The position numbers and the translations under genes were made by a program. Positions 1 to 7,992 of a stretch of DNA of 64,000 nt are shown in pieces; position 1 is the first letter of the stretch, and the number at the start of each line of letters is the position of its first letter. The notes beneath the pieces were generated by a model. The model saw only the letters and a program-made list of their open reading frames with translations. It searched no databases and had not been told where the DNA came from. The DNA is from Methanolobus profundi (GTDB lineage: Archaea > Halobacteriota > Methanosarcinia > Methanosarcinales > Methanosarcinaceae): positions 80,048-144,047 of the forward strand of contig NZ_FOUJ01000006.1 of NCBI RefSeq assembly GCF_900114835.1. The letters are read 5' to 3'.

Positions 1-187
1 CCACGACCAGGACACCAGGTTTGCGTTTAATAATCTCTGAATGGTCACTATTAAAAGTAGCTATTATACTTTTGTTTGCAACGACCTCAACACGCCCGCC
101 TATACTTACAAGGACTTTAAGGATACCTTCTATCTGAGAGGGGGTTGCATTATCTGCAACCCTTATCAGATGTGATTCAACAGGCAT
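1..187 (-). CDS. Partial small protein of unknown function (C-terminus off the left edge)
   Basis: An open frame starts at an ATG at 187 and runs off the left edge with no stop, giving at least 62 residues. It begins MPVESHLIRVADNATPSQIE and continues with a beta-alpha-beta-like pattern around SIGGRVEVVANKSIIATF. The start follows the upstream PASTA gene stop by five bases and carries a GTGATCA ribosome-binding match, so it is probably the fourth gene of the same operon. The pattern recalls the small ferredoxin-like fold of I9-type inhibitor/propeptide domains, but this is a guess from texture only. No catalytic motif is visible. I do not recognise the family. Confidence 0.55.
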   Translation of the reverse strand, partial: MPVESHLIRVADNATPSQIEGILKVLVSIGGRVEVVANKSIIATFNSDHSEIIKRKPGVLVV

Positions 188-192
188 AATGA

Positions 193-1281
193 TCACGTTC
201 TGGAAATGGACTTTCTGATAGGAGACAGAACGGATGTCTGTTTGGCAGCAGATATTTTAGAAATGGTCTTTGCGCCATTATTATTAAGTGAAGCATTGAC
301 CACGCCCCCTCTTCCAGAGACAGCTGCAAATTCTACTTTTTCACTTGCAACTATAACATCGATAGAAGCACCGATATCAGCATAATCCCCGGCAACTACA
401 GACTGACCTATGACCGTGCCAGCCTTCAAAGCATCTGCCTGCTCTGTTACCCTCCCAATAGTAAGCTTACTTTTTGCCAATGCACTCCTCGCAGAGACAA
501 GTGGCATACCTACAAGATCAGGGACCGGAACTGAAGTTATCTTTGATATCACCAGATCCACGGCATCGCCTGGCCTTGCAACAGAACTTCCCGATGGGAT
601 CTGTGAAAGCACAGTACCCTGTATCAAATTACTTTCCTTCTCAATAACCTCACCCTTTGCAAATCCGGCATCCTTTATTATAGATACTGCCGAGTCCATA
701 TCAAGTCCCACAACATCCGGGACATCAATAAGGTCAGTGAGAACTGATCCCTTTGACGAGGAACTGATGGTAAACTCTACCTCGCTCAAATTGGCAGCAG
801 GGATCACATCATCTGCCTTAGGTAACTGAAAGCGCAGTTCATTGTCCCGGACAGCAAGGTTCGTCCTGAGCTTTATATTCATTGAACTGATACTGTAATC
901 CACATTTGATGAAGTGGAGTTCATGGCGCCATCCATCTCTTCAAGAGAATCACGAAATGCCATTACAAGATTGGACGACGTGAGTTCCGGCCTTGTACGT
1001 GAAAGCTGTTCCAACTGCTTTTCAACTTCAGCTTTCTCCCTTAGTATTTCCTGCACCCTGTTGTCAAGGATAGCATAATCCTGCTTCAAAGTAAGGTTCT
1101 CACTTTTCAATAATTCCAATGACCCTTCTTTTGATATGAGCTCCTTTTGGATAGATTCATATGTGGATTCCACATCTTCAATTGCTCTCTGAACCAGAGT
1201 ATAGCTCTGTTTCTTAGATGCTGCTGTTGTTGACCGGTTCAAACGATCAACATTCTTCCTGAGTTCTGTAATATCGGCCAT
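193..1281 (-). CDS. Coiled-coil protein with two C-terminal PASTA domains
   Basis: 362 residues without a signal peptide or membrane helix, so probably cytoplasmic. Residues about 1-95 are charged and heptad-like (coiled coil). Residues about 100-175 hold a conserved-looking beta-rich block. Two PASTA domains follow, each opening with the typical VPDVVGLDMDSA or VPDLVGMPLVSA turn, at roughly 190-250 and 255-320. A Ser/Lys-rich tail closes the protein. PASTA domains normally sit outside the cell on bacterial kinases and penicillin-binding proteins and bind muropeptides. Here there is no kinase, no export signal and presumably no peptidoglycan, so the domain must serve another binding role. The gene lies 16 bases after its upstream neighbour and 5 before the next, within a four-gene operon. 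Confidence 0.8.
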   Translation of the reverse strand: MADITELRKNVDRLNRSTTAASKKQSYTLVQRAIEDVESTYESIQKELISKEGSLELLKSENLTLKQDYAILDNRVQEILREKAEVEKQLEQLSRTRPELTSSNLVMAFRDSLEEMDGAMNSTSSNVDYSISSMNIKLRTNLAVRDNELRFQLPKADDVIPAANLSEVEFTISSSSKGSVLTDLIDVPDVVGLDMDSAVSIIKDAGFAKGEVIEKESNLIQGTVLSQIPSGSSVARPGDAVDLVISKITSVPVPDLVGMPLVSARSALAKSKLTIGRVTEQADALKAGTVIGQSVVAGDYADIGASIDVIVASEKVEFAAVSGRGGVVNASLNNNGAKTISKISAAKQTSVLSPIRKSISRT

Positions 1282-1297
1282 CCCCTTCCCCCAATGA

Positions 1298-1705
1298 TCA
1301 TTCTTCCACTACTTTAGAAGAAGAAGGAACCGACACGATCCTGGCCTTGAGAACACTTGAACCCTTTACATCGTAAGAATTAAGAGAATTATATGAAGCG
1401 TTCAGTGGTGCTGCACTAAGAACACGCTTATATCCCCTTATACGGTTCTTTGAATCCCTTTCTTCCTCATACTTCATGGACAGGGCCATCTTAAGCTCAA
1501 TATCAACTTCTGGTATATGATACCATGTCGCTTCAATATTATAGTCCTTAAGTGCCTCATCGCCCTCAAGCTCTATCTGAGTATCAATGGAATTGCGGTC
1601 GAGCGTTTTCTGAGTCTCTGCAATAGATTTCCCCATCTCGCTCAATATTGTAGAGAGAGGACTGACAAGTACCTCTTCAATATTCACGTTGCTACTGGAT
1701 GGCAA
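1298..1705 (-). CDS. DUF2589-like protein, short paralogue
   Basis: 135 residues; starts at a TTG (1703-1705) chosen because a strong GGAGGT site lies eight bases upstream and no ATG fits. It resembles the product of the gene just upstream: both open with a hydrophobic block ending in IAE.Q..LD.NSI, and both have a central strand of the type E..IE.KM.LSMK. The C-terminus (LKARIVSVPSSS) matches the neighbour's LRTTLKPVPPP. This pattern recalls the DUF2589 family, a domain of unknown function often found as tandem paralogues. I could not test that assignment. There is no signal peptide or membrane helix. Confidence 0.75.
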   Translation of the reverse strand: MPSSSNVNIEEVLVSPLSTILSEMGKSIAETQKTLDRNSIDTQIELEGDEALKDYNIEATWYHIPEVDIELKMALSMKYEEERDSKNRIRGYKRVLSAAPLNASYNSLNSYDVKGSSVLKARIVSVPSSSKVVEE

Positions 1706-1776
1706 TATGCTACCTCCTTCAATGGTCGTAAAAATAAATTATCAACGCAGCAATTCCTGCATTGATATTACCTTAA

Positions 1777-2385
1777 TTACTCAGCTGCCTCTTTCACGCG
1801 GACTGTAGGAACAGCACGTTCTGGAGGTGGTACTGGCTTGAGGGTAGTTCTCAGAAGACTCGTACCCTGTTCATTGAAGGTGTATTTGGACTTGTAGGTA
1901 GCATCATATGTCGATGTATATGCAACATTGGTAGTGTTCTCTGCACTTACCTTGGCCTTTCCAAAGAGGAGACCTGCAAGACCACTTGACTGGTAACTAC
2001 CTTTTATCTTCGATTCGTTTGTGAACTTGAATTCCCTGCCATATTTCTTTTCTGTAGAGAATTCCCTCTTCATCGAGATGGTCATCTTTACTTCGATAAT
2101 GGATTCAGTGAATTCATAGAAACGTGGTTCTAAGCCATAGGTCAGCAACGACATTGGCTCATCGTTCGTTACAACATCTGTTGCTGTAACGTTACCATCC
2201 TCATCCACGGTTTCTTCTATATAGAGAATTACACTCCCTACATCCAGTTCTGTCTCTGCAAGGGCCTGTGCTACATTGATAGAGTTCATATCAAGAGCTG
2301 TCTGCCCCTCTGCGATGGCAAAGGCCATCTCTTTTATCATATCTCCGAATGGAACATCTAATAATCTTTGTCCAACAGATACCAT
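1777..2385 (-). CDS. DUF2589-like protein, long paralogue
   Basis: 202 residues; first gene of the minus-strand operon, with GGGAGGT just upstream of its ATG. An N-terminal amphipathic stretch (PFGDMIKEMAFAIAEGQ, then ALDMNSI) is shared with the 135-residue neighbour. A middle strand EFTESIIEVKMTISMKREFS and a C-terminal LLRTTLKPVPPPERAVP complete the shared core. Between them lies an insert rich in Ser, Thr and Tyr that the short paralogue lacks. It is probably cytoplasmic. It looks like DUF2589, whose function is not known. The operon partners (short paralogue, PASTA protein) suggest a multi-protein structure, but nothing in the sequence shows what it does. Confidence 0.75.
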   Translation of the reverse strand: MVSVGQRLLDVPFGDMIKEMAFAIAEGQTALDMNSINVAQALAETELDVGSVILYIEETVDEDGNVTATDVVTNDEPMSLLTYGLEPRFYEFTESIIEVKMTISMKREFSTEKKYGREFKFTNESKIKGSYQSSGLAGLLFGKAKVSAENTTNVAYTSTYDATYKSKYTFNEQGTSLLRTTLKPVPPPERAVPTVRVKEAAE

Positions 2386-2423
2386 GTTAAACCTCCCACA
2401 TTATGGTTACTATAAATATAGGT

Positions 2424-2433
2424 CGATATAAGT
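2424..2433 (-). promoter_or_regulatory. Possible TATA box of the DUF2589-like/PASTA operon
   Basis: On the minus strand the sequence reads ACTTATATCG about 40 bases before the first ATG (2385). A start site some 25 bases downstream would leave a short leader that includes the GGGAGGT site. A second AT-rich element (2410-2421) is closer to the ATG and would leave no room for the ribosome-binding site. Confidence 0.35.
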
Positions 2434-2573
2434 TAAAGGCTTTACTAAAAATAAAGTACCAAATATAAAAATAAGAGTGAATATATTAGTGCCATCAAAA
2501 TAGTACCAGCATTACCGAAAAATCATATTCAAATGAGCATTGAATATATTGAAAATAAGGCACCATCTATACT

Positions 2574-2612
2574 AAAAAATAGAAAGAGAGAAAGAATACT
2601 TTATTCTCTCTT
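2574..2612 (-). terminator. Hairpin plus U-tract after the VWA gene
   Basis: The minus strand has an AAGAGAGAA / TTCTCTCTT inverted repeat that begins inside the last codons of the VWA gene. It is followed by a T-rich run (CTATTTTTTAG). This fits an intrinsic terminator. Confidence 0.5.
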
Positions 2613-3797
2613 ACTGAATACAAAAGCCAGTCCTACAATTGCGATCATTGGAATCGCTACTGTGGGGAATTCTGGAATTTCCTCACTTGGTGGAATATTT
2701 TCGCCGACAGAAATGTATGCCTGAGGAATACCTACAGATCCTGCATCATTTCCTTCACTGTCATCATAATTGACCACTGCATCAGGAACAACATCAACAG
2801 GAAGCCTGTTTCCAATCTGATCACACTTTGCTTCGAAGGTCAAAGTGACTGTTTCATCAGCAGACATATCAGGATCCTTATCACTTAACTCTCCAATATT
2901 GAGCCATGTAATTGTTGTAGTCCCAGTGATCGGATCCTCATATATGCTATCAGGAATAACATTGAATGATCCTTCATCTACAATATAAGCTTGAGTTATT
3001 TCAATGACATCTACATTATAAGGAATCGTAGAAGCAGCCACCTCAGAGTATATATCCTGATAAATGGCATCAAGGTTAGCTGCAGTTGGAGCTGGGTAGT
3101 AAGCTCCTCCTGTCGTAGTAGCCATATCCATTAAGCCTGCTGTGTCAACAGATGAACCCAGCCCTATACTATAAATCGTGTATCCTGCGGTTGCAGCTGC
3201 TACAGCAGTATCGTGGCTATAGGATCCTGATCCATCACTAAGGAAAATAATTATCTCTGCAGATGATCCGGACCTTGCATTTGCATTTAAAAGATTTATT
3301 GACTCTGTCAGTCCTACATTGAGATTTGTGCCTCCACTATGATCAACGGCATCTATTCTTGTCTTGAGATATGCAAAATCATTGGTCAATGCTTCTGAAA
3401 AATCAATGTCACTATCCCAACTTACAACACCTGCTGTGTCCTTAGTTGAATCCATCTTATCAAGGAAAGCTTTTGCAGCATCCAATCTAAGGTTGTTAGG
3501 GTCACCATAAGAATAACCCATACTTCCAGAACTGTCTATTGCAAATATAACATCCATTGGTACAGACGTTGTAGTAGCACTACCTGCACCTGTTACCTCA
3601 ATAGTCACTGTAGTAATTTCATTACTGCCACTTCCAGCAATGTTGATACTTGTTGGTGATGCAGTCTTTGTAACAGTAGGTTCTGCAATAACAGCACTTG
3701 CGCTTACCACCCCAACCATAGAGATAGTAACGATACATAAAATAGCTATCAAGAACATATCTTTCGACAGCTTATTAAATTTGCTTATTTCAATCAT
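2601..3797 (-). CDS. Secreted VWA-domain protein with PEF-CTERM sorting signal
   Basis: 398 residues. Residues about 14-37 form a signal peptide. A von Willebrand factor A domain spans about 80-260, with a complete MIDAS metal site: D88, S90 and S92 in DSSGS, a Thr in SGGTNLN, and an Asp in FLSDGSGS. A beta-rich region follows. The C-terminus is IPEFPTVAIPMIAIVGLAFV and then SKRE: the PEF motif, a membrane segment and basic residues typical of PEF-CTERM proteins, which an archaeosortase is thought to process and anchor. No archaeosortase is in this window. The likely role is metal-dependent adhesion at the cell surface. A GGAG site precedes the ATG. It is transcribed alone, with its own terminator. 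Confidence 0.88.
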   Translation of the reverse strand: MIEISKFNKLSKDMFLIAILCIVTISMVGVVSASAVIAEPTVTKTASPTSINIAGSGSNEITTVTIEVTGAGSATTTSVPMDVIFAIDSSGSMGYSYGDPNNLRLDAAKAFLDKMDSTKDTAGVVSWDSDIDFSEALTNDFAYLKTRIDAVDHSGGTNLNVGLTESINLLNANARSGSSAEIIIFLSDGSGSYSHDTAVAAATAGYTIYSIGLGSSVDTAGLMDMATTTGGAYYPAPTAANLDAIYQDIYSEVAASTIPYNVDVIEITQAYIVDEGSFNVIPDSIYEDPITGTTTITWLNIGELSDKDPDMSADETVTLTFEAKCDQIGNRLPVDVVPDAVVNYDDSEGNDAGSVGIPQAYISVGENIPPSEEIPEFPTVAIPMIAIVGLAFVFSKRE

Positions 3798-4009
3798 AAG
3801 TCATACTCCACTATACCGTACCGTGTATGAAACCAGATACTCCATACATGTAATTGATCATGCAATGAAAATAGTATCATAGTTCCGTAACAATATTTCA
3901 GATTACAACTCTAGTGTATAAAGATTTCTATATTGTTATTTGTAGATTAGTATAATAATTAAAAAATAGGGAGTTTTGGATAACCAAAATCAATCAAAAA
4001 CTTAGTAAC

Positions 4010-4048
4010 TACAAAAAAATAAACATATAGGATGACCAGTAGTCATCC
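4010..4048 (-). terminator. Terminator of the ior operon
   Basis: A perfect 7-bp inverted repeat, GGATGAC-CAGTA-GTCATCC (4030-4048), straddles the iorB stop codon. Its minus-strand transcript runs into a T-rich tract ending in TTTATTTTTTTG. Confidence 0.65.
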
Positions 4049-4639
4049 CTGAGTTATATCCCTACCCATCTCAAAGGCACGGACATTGATATCCACGGTT
4101 TTCGGAGGAACAAGTTCCTTCACACATTCCTTCAGAGTATCCGGAGATATCGGAAGATAATTTGATATTGCACCTACCATGACAACGTTCATGGATTGAG
4201 GATTACCTGCCTCTTTTGCAAGTTCAGTAGCATTGAAAGCTTTTACTTCATGGGTCTCTTTGAGCTTTGCAATGATAGCATCAACATCAGGATAAGAACA
4301 AAGTCCGGAGGTCACAGTAACCGGAAGTATAGGATCTGTGTTCACTATTATAGTCCCATCATCAGAAAGGAACTCAAGATACCTGAGAGCCTCACTTGGT
4401 TCAAGTGCAAGTAATACGTCAGCACCCTTCATAGGGATCATGGAACCGAGCTCACAGCCAAGTCTGATATGATTGACAACCGAGCCACCACGCTGTGCCA
4501 TTCCATGAGTCTCTGCTGCACGAACAGACAGGTCTTCCTTCACGGCAGCTTTGCCGATAATATCTGACGCAAGGATAGTACCCTGTCCACCTACACCAGC
4601 GATCACAAGGTCGAATTTGGAAATTCCTTCTGCACTCAT
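4043..4639 (-). CDS. iorB: Indolepyruvate:ferredoxin oxidoreductase, beta subunit
   Basis: 198 residues, one pyruvate-ferredoxin-oxidoreductase gamma-type domain. The hallmark GVGGQGTILASDIIGKAA lies near the N-terminus, followed by ETHGMAQRGGSVVNHIR, which is typical of IorB. With IorA it oxidatively decarboxylates aryl pyruvates (from Trp, Phe, Tyr transamination) to aryl-acetyl-CoA and reduces ferredoxin; in methanogens the reverse direction can serve aromatic amino-acid synthesis from aryl acids. It overlaps iorA by four bases (ATGA), so translation is probably coupled. Length and motifs are normal for the family. A hairpin terminator follows at once. Confidence 0.93.
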   Translation of the reverse strand: MSAEGISKFDLVIAGVGGQGTILASDIIGKAAVKEDLSVRAAETHGMAQRGGSVVNHIRLGCELGSMIPMKGADVLLALEPSEALRYLEFLSDDGTIIVNTDPILPVTVTSGLCSYPDVDAIIAKLKETHEVKAFNATELAKEAGNPQSMNVVMVGAISNYLPISPDTLKECVKELVPPKTVDINVRAFEMGRDITQG

Positions 4640-6465
4640 TTCTTCACCTCCGAGATAGCATCGAACTTACAAAGACTGGCACATACTCCACAGCCAGTAC
4701 ACATTGAATTAATAGATGCCTTTTTGGTATCTTTGTCAAACTCAATGGCAGGACAACCCAGATTCACACATAACCTACATCCCACACATGCATCTGCATC
4801 AATGGTGAATGGCTTTCTGCGAAGACCTGAACGCTTTGCATCTATGACACATAATTGTTCTGTGATAACAACAGATGTGCCCTTGAACTCCTTTGCCCTT
4901 TTGAAGACTTCTTCGGTCTGCTGAAGGTCATAGGGGTCTGCCTTTTCAACGAAACCTGCACCCAGGCTTTTACAAAGTGCAACCAGATCAACTTCAGAGG
5001 TTTCCTCACCAGTAGCAGTCTTACCCATTCCAGGGTTTGGCTGGTGACCGGTCATTGCAGTTATGCGGTTATCCACTATAGTTACTGTAATGTCAGCTTT
5101 ATTGTAGATAGCATTGAGAAGACCATTCATTCCGGTATGGAAGAAGGTTGAATCACCAATTGAGCAGCAGATAGGTTTTTTCTCCCCTGCCTGATACATT
5201 CCACTTGCCACGGTAATACTTCCACCCATACAGAGTGTTGTATCAACTGTACCGCTCTGGATACCAAGTGTGTAGCAACCAATGTCACTTGGGAAAATAG
5301 CATCCTTGCCATAGACCTTTTTCATGACATGGAAACTTGCCCTGTGAGAACATCCAGGACACATGACAGGAGGACGCATTGGAAGATCGATCCTGCATGC
5401 ATTATAATCGAAGTCCTCAGCAACTTCAGCAGGAACATCCGGCCTTTCAAGTCCGAGAACCTCTGCAAGAACGTCAGAACAGATATCGGTGTTCAGCTCA
5501 TAAACCCTTGGAACAGGGCCCTGAAGCTTACCGATCACTTCCACAGTTGAACCTGTTTCCTGTGCAATTATCCTGACCTGCTCTTCGACAACAGGTTCCA
5601 TCTCCTCGAAAATGAGGACACGTTCAGTGCTCTCCAGAAGAGTACGTATCTTGTTCTCAGGAACAGGATAGGTTCCGATCTTAAGGAATGATGCGTTGAT
5701 GCTCTGTTTGATTATGGCTTCCTTTGCATATACTGAAGCGATACCTGATGCGATCACTCCAACATTTGCACCATCGCTTAGTTCGAGTGAGTTCCATGGA
5801 GAGTTCTCCAGCCCTTCCTGCATGGTCTTCTGTACCTCAAGCAGACGTACATGCTGCACCCTTGCATTCTTCGGGACCATGACCCATCTTTCAAGCTCCT
5901 TCACGAACTCTGCTACAGGTCTTGTCTCGTTCACAGGCCCTAGCTCCACATCGGATTTACCATGTGAGATACGCGTTGTAGGTCTATAGATAACAGGCAT
6001 CTGTACCTTGTTAGAAAATTCAAATGCAAATGACATCATGTCCTTGGCTTCCTGTGGTGTGGAAGGATCAAGACATGGTATAAGTGAGAATTGTGAGTAT
6101 CTGCGAGTGTCCTGCTCGTTCTGTGATGAGTGGCATGATGGATCATCTGCAACGATAATTACCATGCTGCCCTTTACACCAGTATAAGCCAGGGTCAGTA
6201 ACGGGTCTGCTGCTACATTAAGTCCGACATGTTTCATTGTGACAACAGAACGGACACCGGTCATTGCAGCACCTGCAGCCACTTCAAGTGCAACCTTCTC
6301 ATTGACCGACCATTCTACATAAAAATCCCTTTCTTTCATTGCTGCCAGTGTACCGATGATCTCAGATGACGGTGTTCCCGGGTATCCGGATATGACCTGC
6401 CCGCCTCCTTCAACGATACCGCGTGCAATTGCAACGTTTCCCAGCATGTACTCGCGTGTGCTCAT
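4636..6465 (-). CDS. iorA: Indolepyruvate:ferredoxin oxidoreductase, alpha subunit
   Basis: 609 residues from the ATG at 6465. I chose this start over one seven codons upstream because GGAGATCA sits directly before it. The N-terminal half holds the pyrimidine-binding domain (GNVAIARG, GYPGTPSSEI). The C-terminal half holds the thiamine-diphosphate domain (CPGCSHRASF, GDIGCYTLG, GDSTFFHTGMNGLLNA). The last ~55 residues carry two ferredoxin-type clusters, CVGCRLCVNLGCP and CTGCGVCASLC, both with all four cysteines. It is the catalytic subunit of the aryl-pyruvate oxidoreductase with IorB. The leader contains a GATCATT element and a 12-bp palindrome. A decayed copy of this leader and start lies 1.3 kb away. 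Confidence 0.94.
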   Translation of the reverse strand: MSTREYMLGNVAIARGIVEGGGQVISGYPGTPSSEIIGTLAAMKERDFYVEWSVNEKVALEVAAGAAMTGVRSVVTMKHVGLNVAADPLLTLAYTGVKGSMVIIVADDPSCHSSQNEQDTRRYSQFSLIPCLDPSTPQEAKDMMSFAFEFSNKVQMPVIYRPTTRISHGKSDVELGPVNETRPVAEFVKELERWVMVPKNARVQHVRLLEVQKTMQEGLENSPWNSLELSDGANVGVIASGIASVYAKEAIIKQSINASFLKIGTYPVPENKIRTLLESTERVLIFEEMEPVVEEQVRIIAQETGSTVEVIGKLQGPVPRVYELNTDICSDVLAEVLGLERPDVPAEVAEDFDYNACRIDLPMRPPVMCPGCSHRASFHVMKKVYGKDAIFPSDIGCYTLGIQSGTVDTTLCMGGSITVASGMYQAGEKKPICCSIGDSTFFHTGMNGLLNAIYNKADITVTIVDNRITAMTGHQPNPGMGKTATGEETSEVDLVALCKSLGAGFVEKADPYDLQQTEEVFKRAKEFKGTSVVITEQLCVIDAKRSGLRRKPFTIDADACVGCRLCVNLGCPAIEFDKDTKKASINSMCTGCGVCASLCKFDAISEVKK

Positions 6466-6525
6466 ATTGATCTCCTGCCAAGTCATACAAAATGATCATT
6501 GATAAAGATATCTAGAAGAATGTGG

Positions 6526-6537
6526 CATGTTAACATG
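6526..6537. promoter_or_regulatory. Palindrome in the iorA/6675 divergent intergenic region
   Basis: CATGTTAACATG is a perfect 12-bp palindrome about 60 bases upstream of the iorA start. It is a candidate operator but could be chance. The decayed copy near 7880 retains only a loose match. Confidence 0.25.
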
Positions 6538-6616
6538 TATCACTGCATGATGATTTAGTGAGAAATAACTGAAATACAAAAAGGAACTAACAAAGCTACT
6601 AACGGCTTCCTGTAAA

Positions 6617-6627
6617 GGTTTATAAGC
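6617..6627 (+). promoter_or_regulatory. TATA box for the RMD1/DUF155-like gene
   Basis: GGTTTATAAGC lies about 50 bases before the ATG at 6675. A start 25 bases downstream would leave a short leader containing AGGAGATGATCA, an excellent ribosome-binding site. Confidence 0.6.
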
Positions 6628-6674
6628 TTACACACTAAACTGTGAATATAGTTCTCCGCAGGAGATGATCATCC

Positions 6675-7736
6675 ATGATAACGATTCGTTTTTACAGGAT
6701 CTATGACATTGGACTGGATATCGACCTTGACTGGCTTGAAAAGGAACTTGCCAGCAGCTTCAGCACGGCAAGAGCAAGTTTTGTGCGTGTCAGACCTACA
6801 TCCATTATTATGGAGATACCGCCACTGCTTATCAGACTTGGACAATGCAGTGTGGAGAAGGAAGGAGAGAACTTTGAGTTCTCTGTTTTCGCACGTATTT
6901 TCCGTGTTGGTGCTATCAGCCTGTGTTTTGCTTATGAGAAAGAAGATGCGGACTTTGAATTCCTCGAGAACACGGCACTTTTATTCTCTGAACAGGAAGG
7001 ACTTGAGGATCTGTTCCTTTCACATCTCAATACTCTGGCAGATATACTCAAACCGCATATCAGAGGGTTTTCACTCAGCCCGGATTTCTTTGAAGATTAT
7101 ACCATTTACCACATGGACCGGATGGATGATTCCATTGACCCGATACCAATTCTTGCAGGCGAGAAAATTGACTTCTCACCCCAGGTGAGAGAGGAGATCC
7201 TCAAAGGTTCACATAGTTATACTAAACATGACCGTGCTATTTTTTCCTGGGACTCTGCCCTGATCTGCGATCCTGAAACTCCTACAGACCTTTTTGACCT
7301 CATTGAGTTTGCAAATGTACAGGTCTTTGAGCTGCGTTACTACGACAGGGAACTGAGCAGGAGCATGGAAAAGATGTACGAGGATATCGCCTTTGCAGAT
7401 AAACTCTCGTTCTTCAAAAGAAGACAACTCTACAGGACAATTATGACACAGCTCATGCAGGACAATGCAGCCCTTTCTGAAGTCACCGAGAAGGTCAACA
7501 ACCTTATCAAGGTCACTGAGGACGTATATTATGCAAGGGTATATGCAACTGTCCTGAAAACGCTACGAAGCGAGCAGTGGAGCGAGAGTGTGAATCGTAA
7601 AATAGACATGATACAGGACAATTATTCAATGCTCTCTGATGAGGTCAGGATCGAGCACTCCAATTATCTTGAATGGATAATTATTGTGCTGATCGCTATT
7701 GAGATCGTTATGGCTGTGGTGGAGAGGATCGTTTGA
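6675..7736 (+). CDS. RMD1/DUF155 (YagE-like) family protein with C-terminal membrane anchor
   Basis: 353 residues. The C-terminal half has the RMD1/DUF155 texture: ELRYYDRELSRSMEKMY at about 225-241, a long helical region with VNNLIKVTEDVYYARVY, and a final SNYLEWIIIVLIAIEIVMAV membrane helix close to the C-terminus. The N-terminal half is more divergent. Eukaryotic relatives (RMND1, Rmd1) are membrane-anchored organelle proteins; the archaeal role is unknown. The gene is divergent from iorAB, with its own TATA box and a near-ideal ribosome-binding site. It is bounded on both sides by copies of the iorA leader, one functional and one decayed, so it may have been placed here by a rearrangement. 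Confidence 0.65.
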   Translation: MITIRFYRIYDIGLDIDLDWLEKELASSFSTARASFVRVRPTSIIMEIPPLLIRLGQCSVEKEGENFEFSVFARIFRVGAISLCFAYEKEDADFEFLENTALLFSEQEGLEDLFLSHLNTLADILKPHIRGFSLSPDFFEDYTIYHMDRMDDSIDPIPILAGEKIDFSPQVREEILKGSHSYTKHDRAIFSWDSALICDPETPTDLFDLIEFANVQVFELRYYDRELSRSMEKMYEDIAFADKLSFFKRRQLYRTIMTQLMQDNAALSEVTEKVNNLIKVTEDVYYARVYATVLKTLRSEQWSESVNRKIDMIQDNYSMLSDEVRIEHSNYLEWIIIVLIAIEIVMAVVERIV

Positions 7737-7785
7737 GGGTAAGTGAAGAAAGAGTGCTTTTTGGAGAAAATACATTGCTATATCA

Positions 7786-7865
7786 ACAGCCTGTACTCAC
7801 GTGTTCTCATGTTGATATCCTGCCAGGTCATAAAAAACGATCATTGATAGAGATATCCAAGAAAA
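7786..7865 (-). pseudogene. Decayed duplicate of the iorA leader and first codons
   Basis: This 80-base stretch aligns without gaps to 6441-6520, the leader plus first eight codons of iorA; by eye 66 of 80 bases agree. On the minus strand it keeps a weakened ribosome site (AGGATATCA) and an ATG that would encode MRTREYRLLI and then stop, against MSTREYML in iorA. The rest of the gene is gone. It is probably the remnant of a second ior operon or of a local duplication. Confidence 0.7.
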
Positions 7866-7909
7866 GCACAATTCTGTTAGTATGTAATATGCCTGGATAT
7901 AAATATAGG

Positions 7910-7946
7910 AATAAAAAAGAAGTGACACTTTGTTATTAAAGTGTCA
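7910..7946 (-). terminator. Hairpin terminator downstream of the 7993-8736 gene
   Basis: TGACACTTT-GTTATT-AAAGTGTCA (7923-7946) is a perfect 9-bp inverted repeat. On the minus strand it is followed by CTTCTTTTTTATTC, a good U-tract, 47 bases after the stop of the PEF-CTERM gene. Confidence 0.65.
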
Positions 7947-7992
7947 AAAATGAAACATAGGACATTAGCTACAGAAGTTCTTTTGTCCCCTA

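Noticed and set aside
193..1281. PASTA protein as part of a Ser/Thr kinase (PknB-type) or penicillin-binding protein
   Set aside because: No kinase or transpeptidase motif, no membrane helix, and the rest of the protein is coiled coil.
7733..7939. 68-codon plus-strand open frame after the DUF155-like gene
   Set aside because: It overlaps the decayed iorA leader and a terminator hairpin, has no ribosome-binding site, and its translation has no domain-like pattern.
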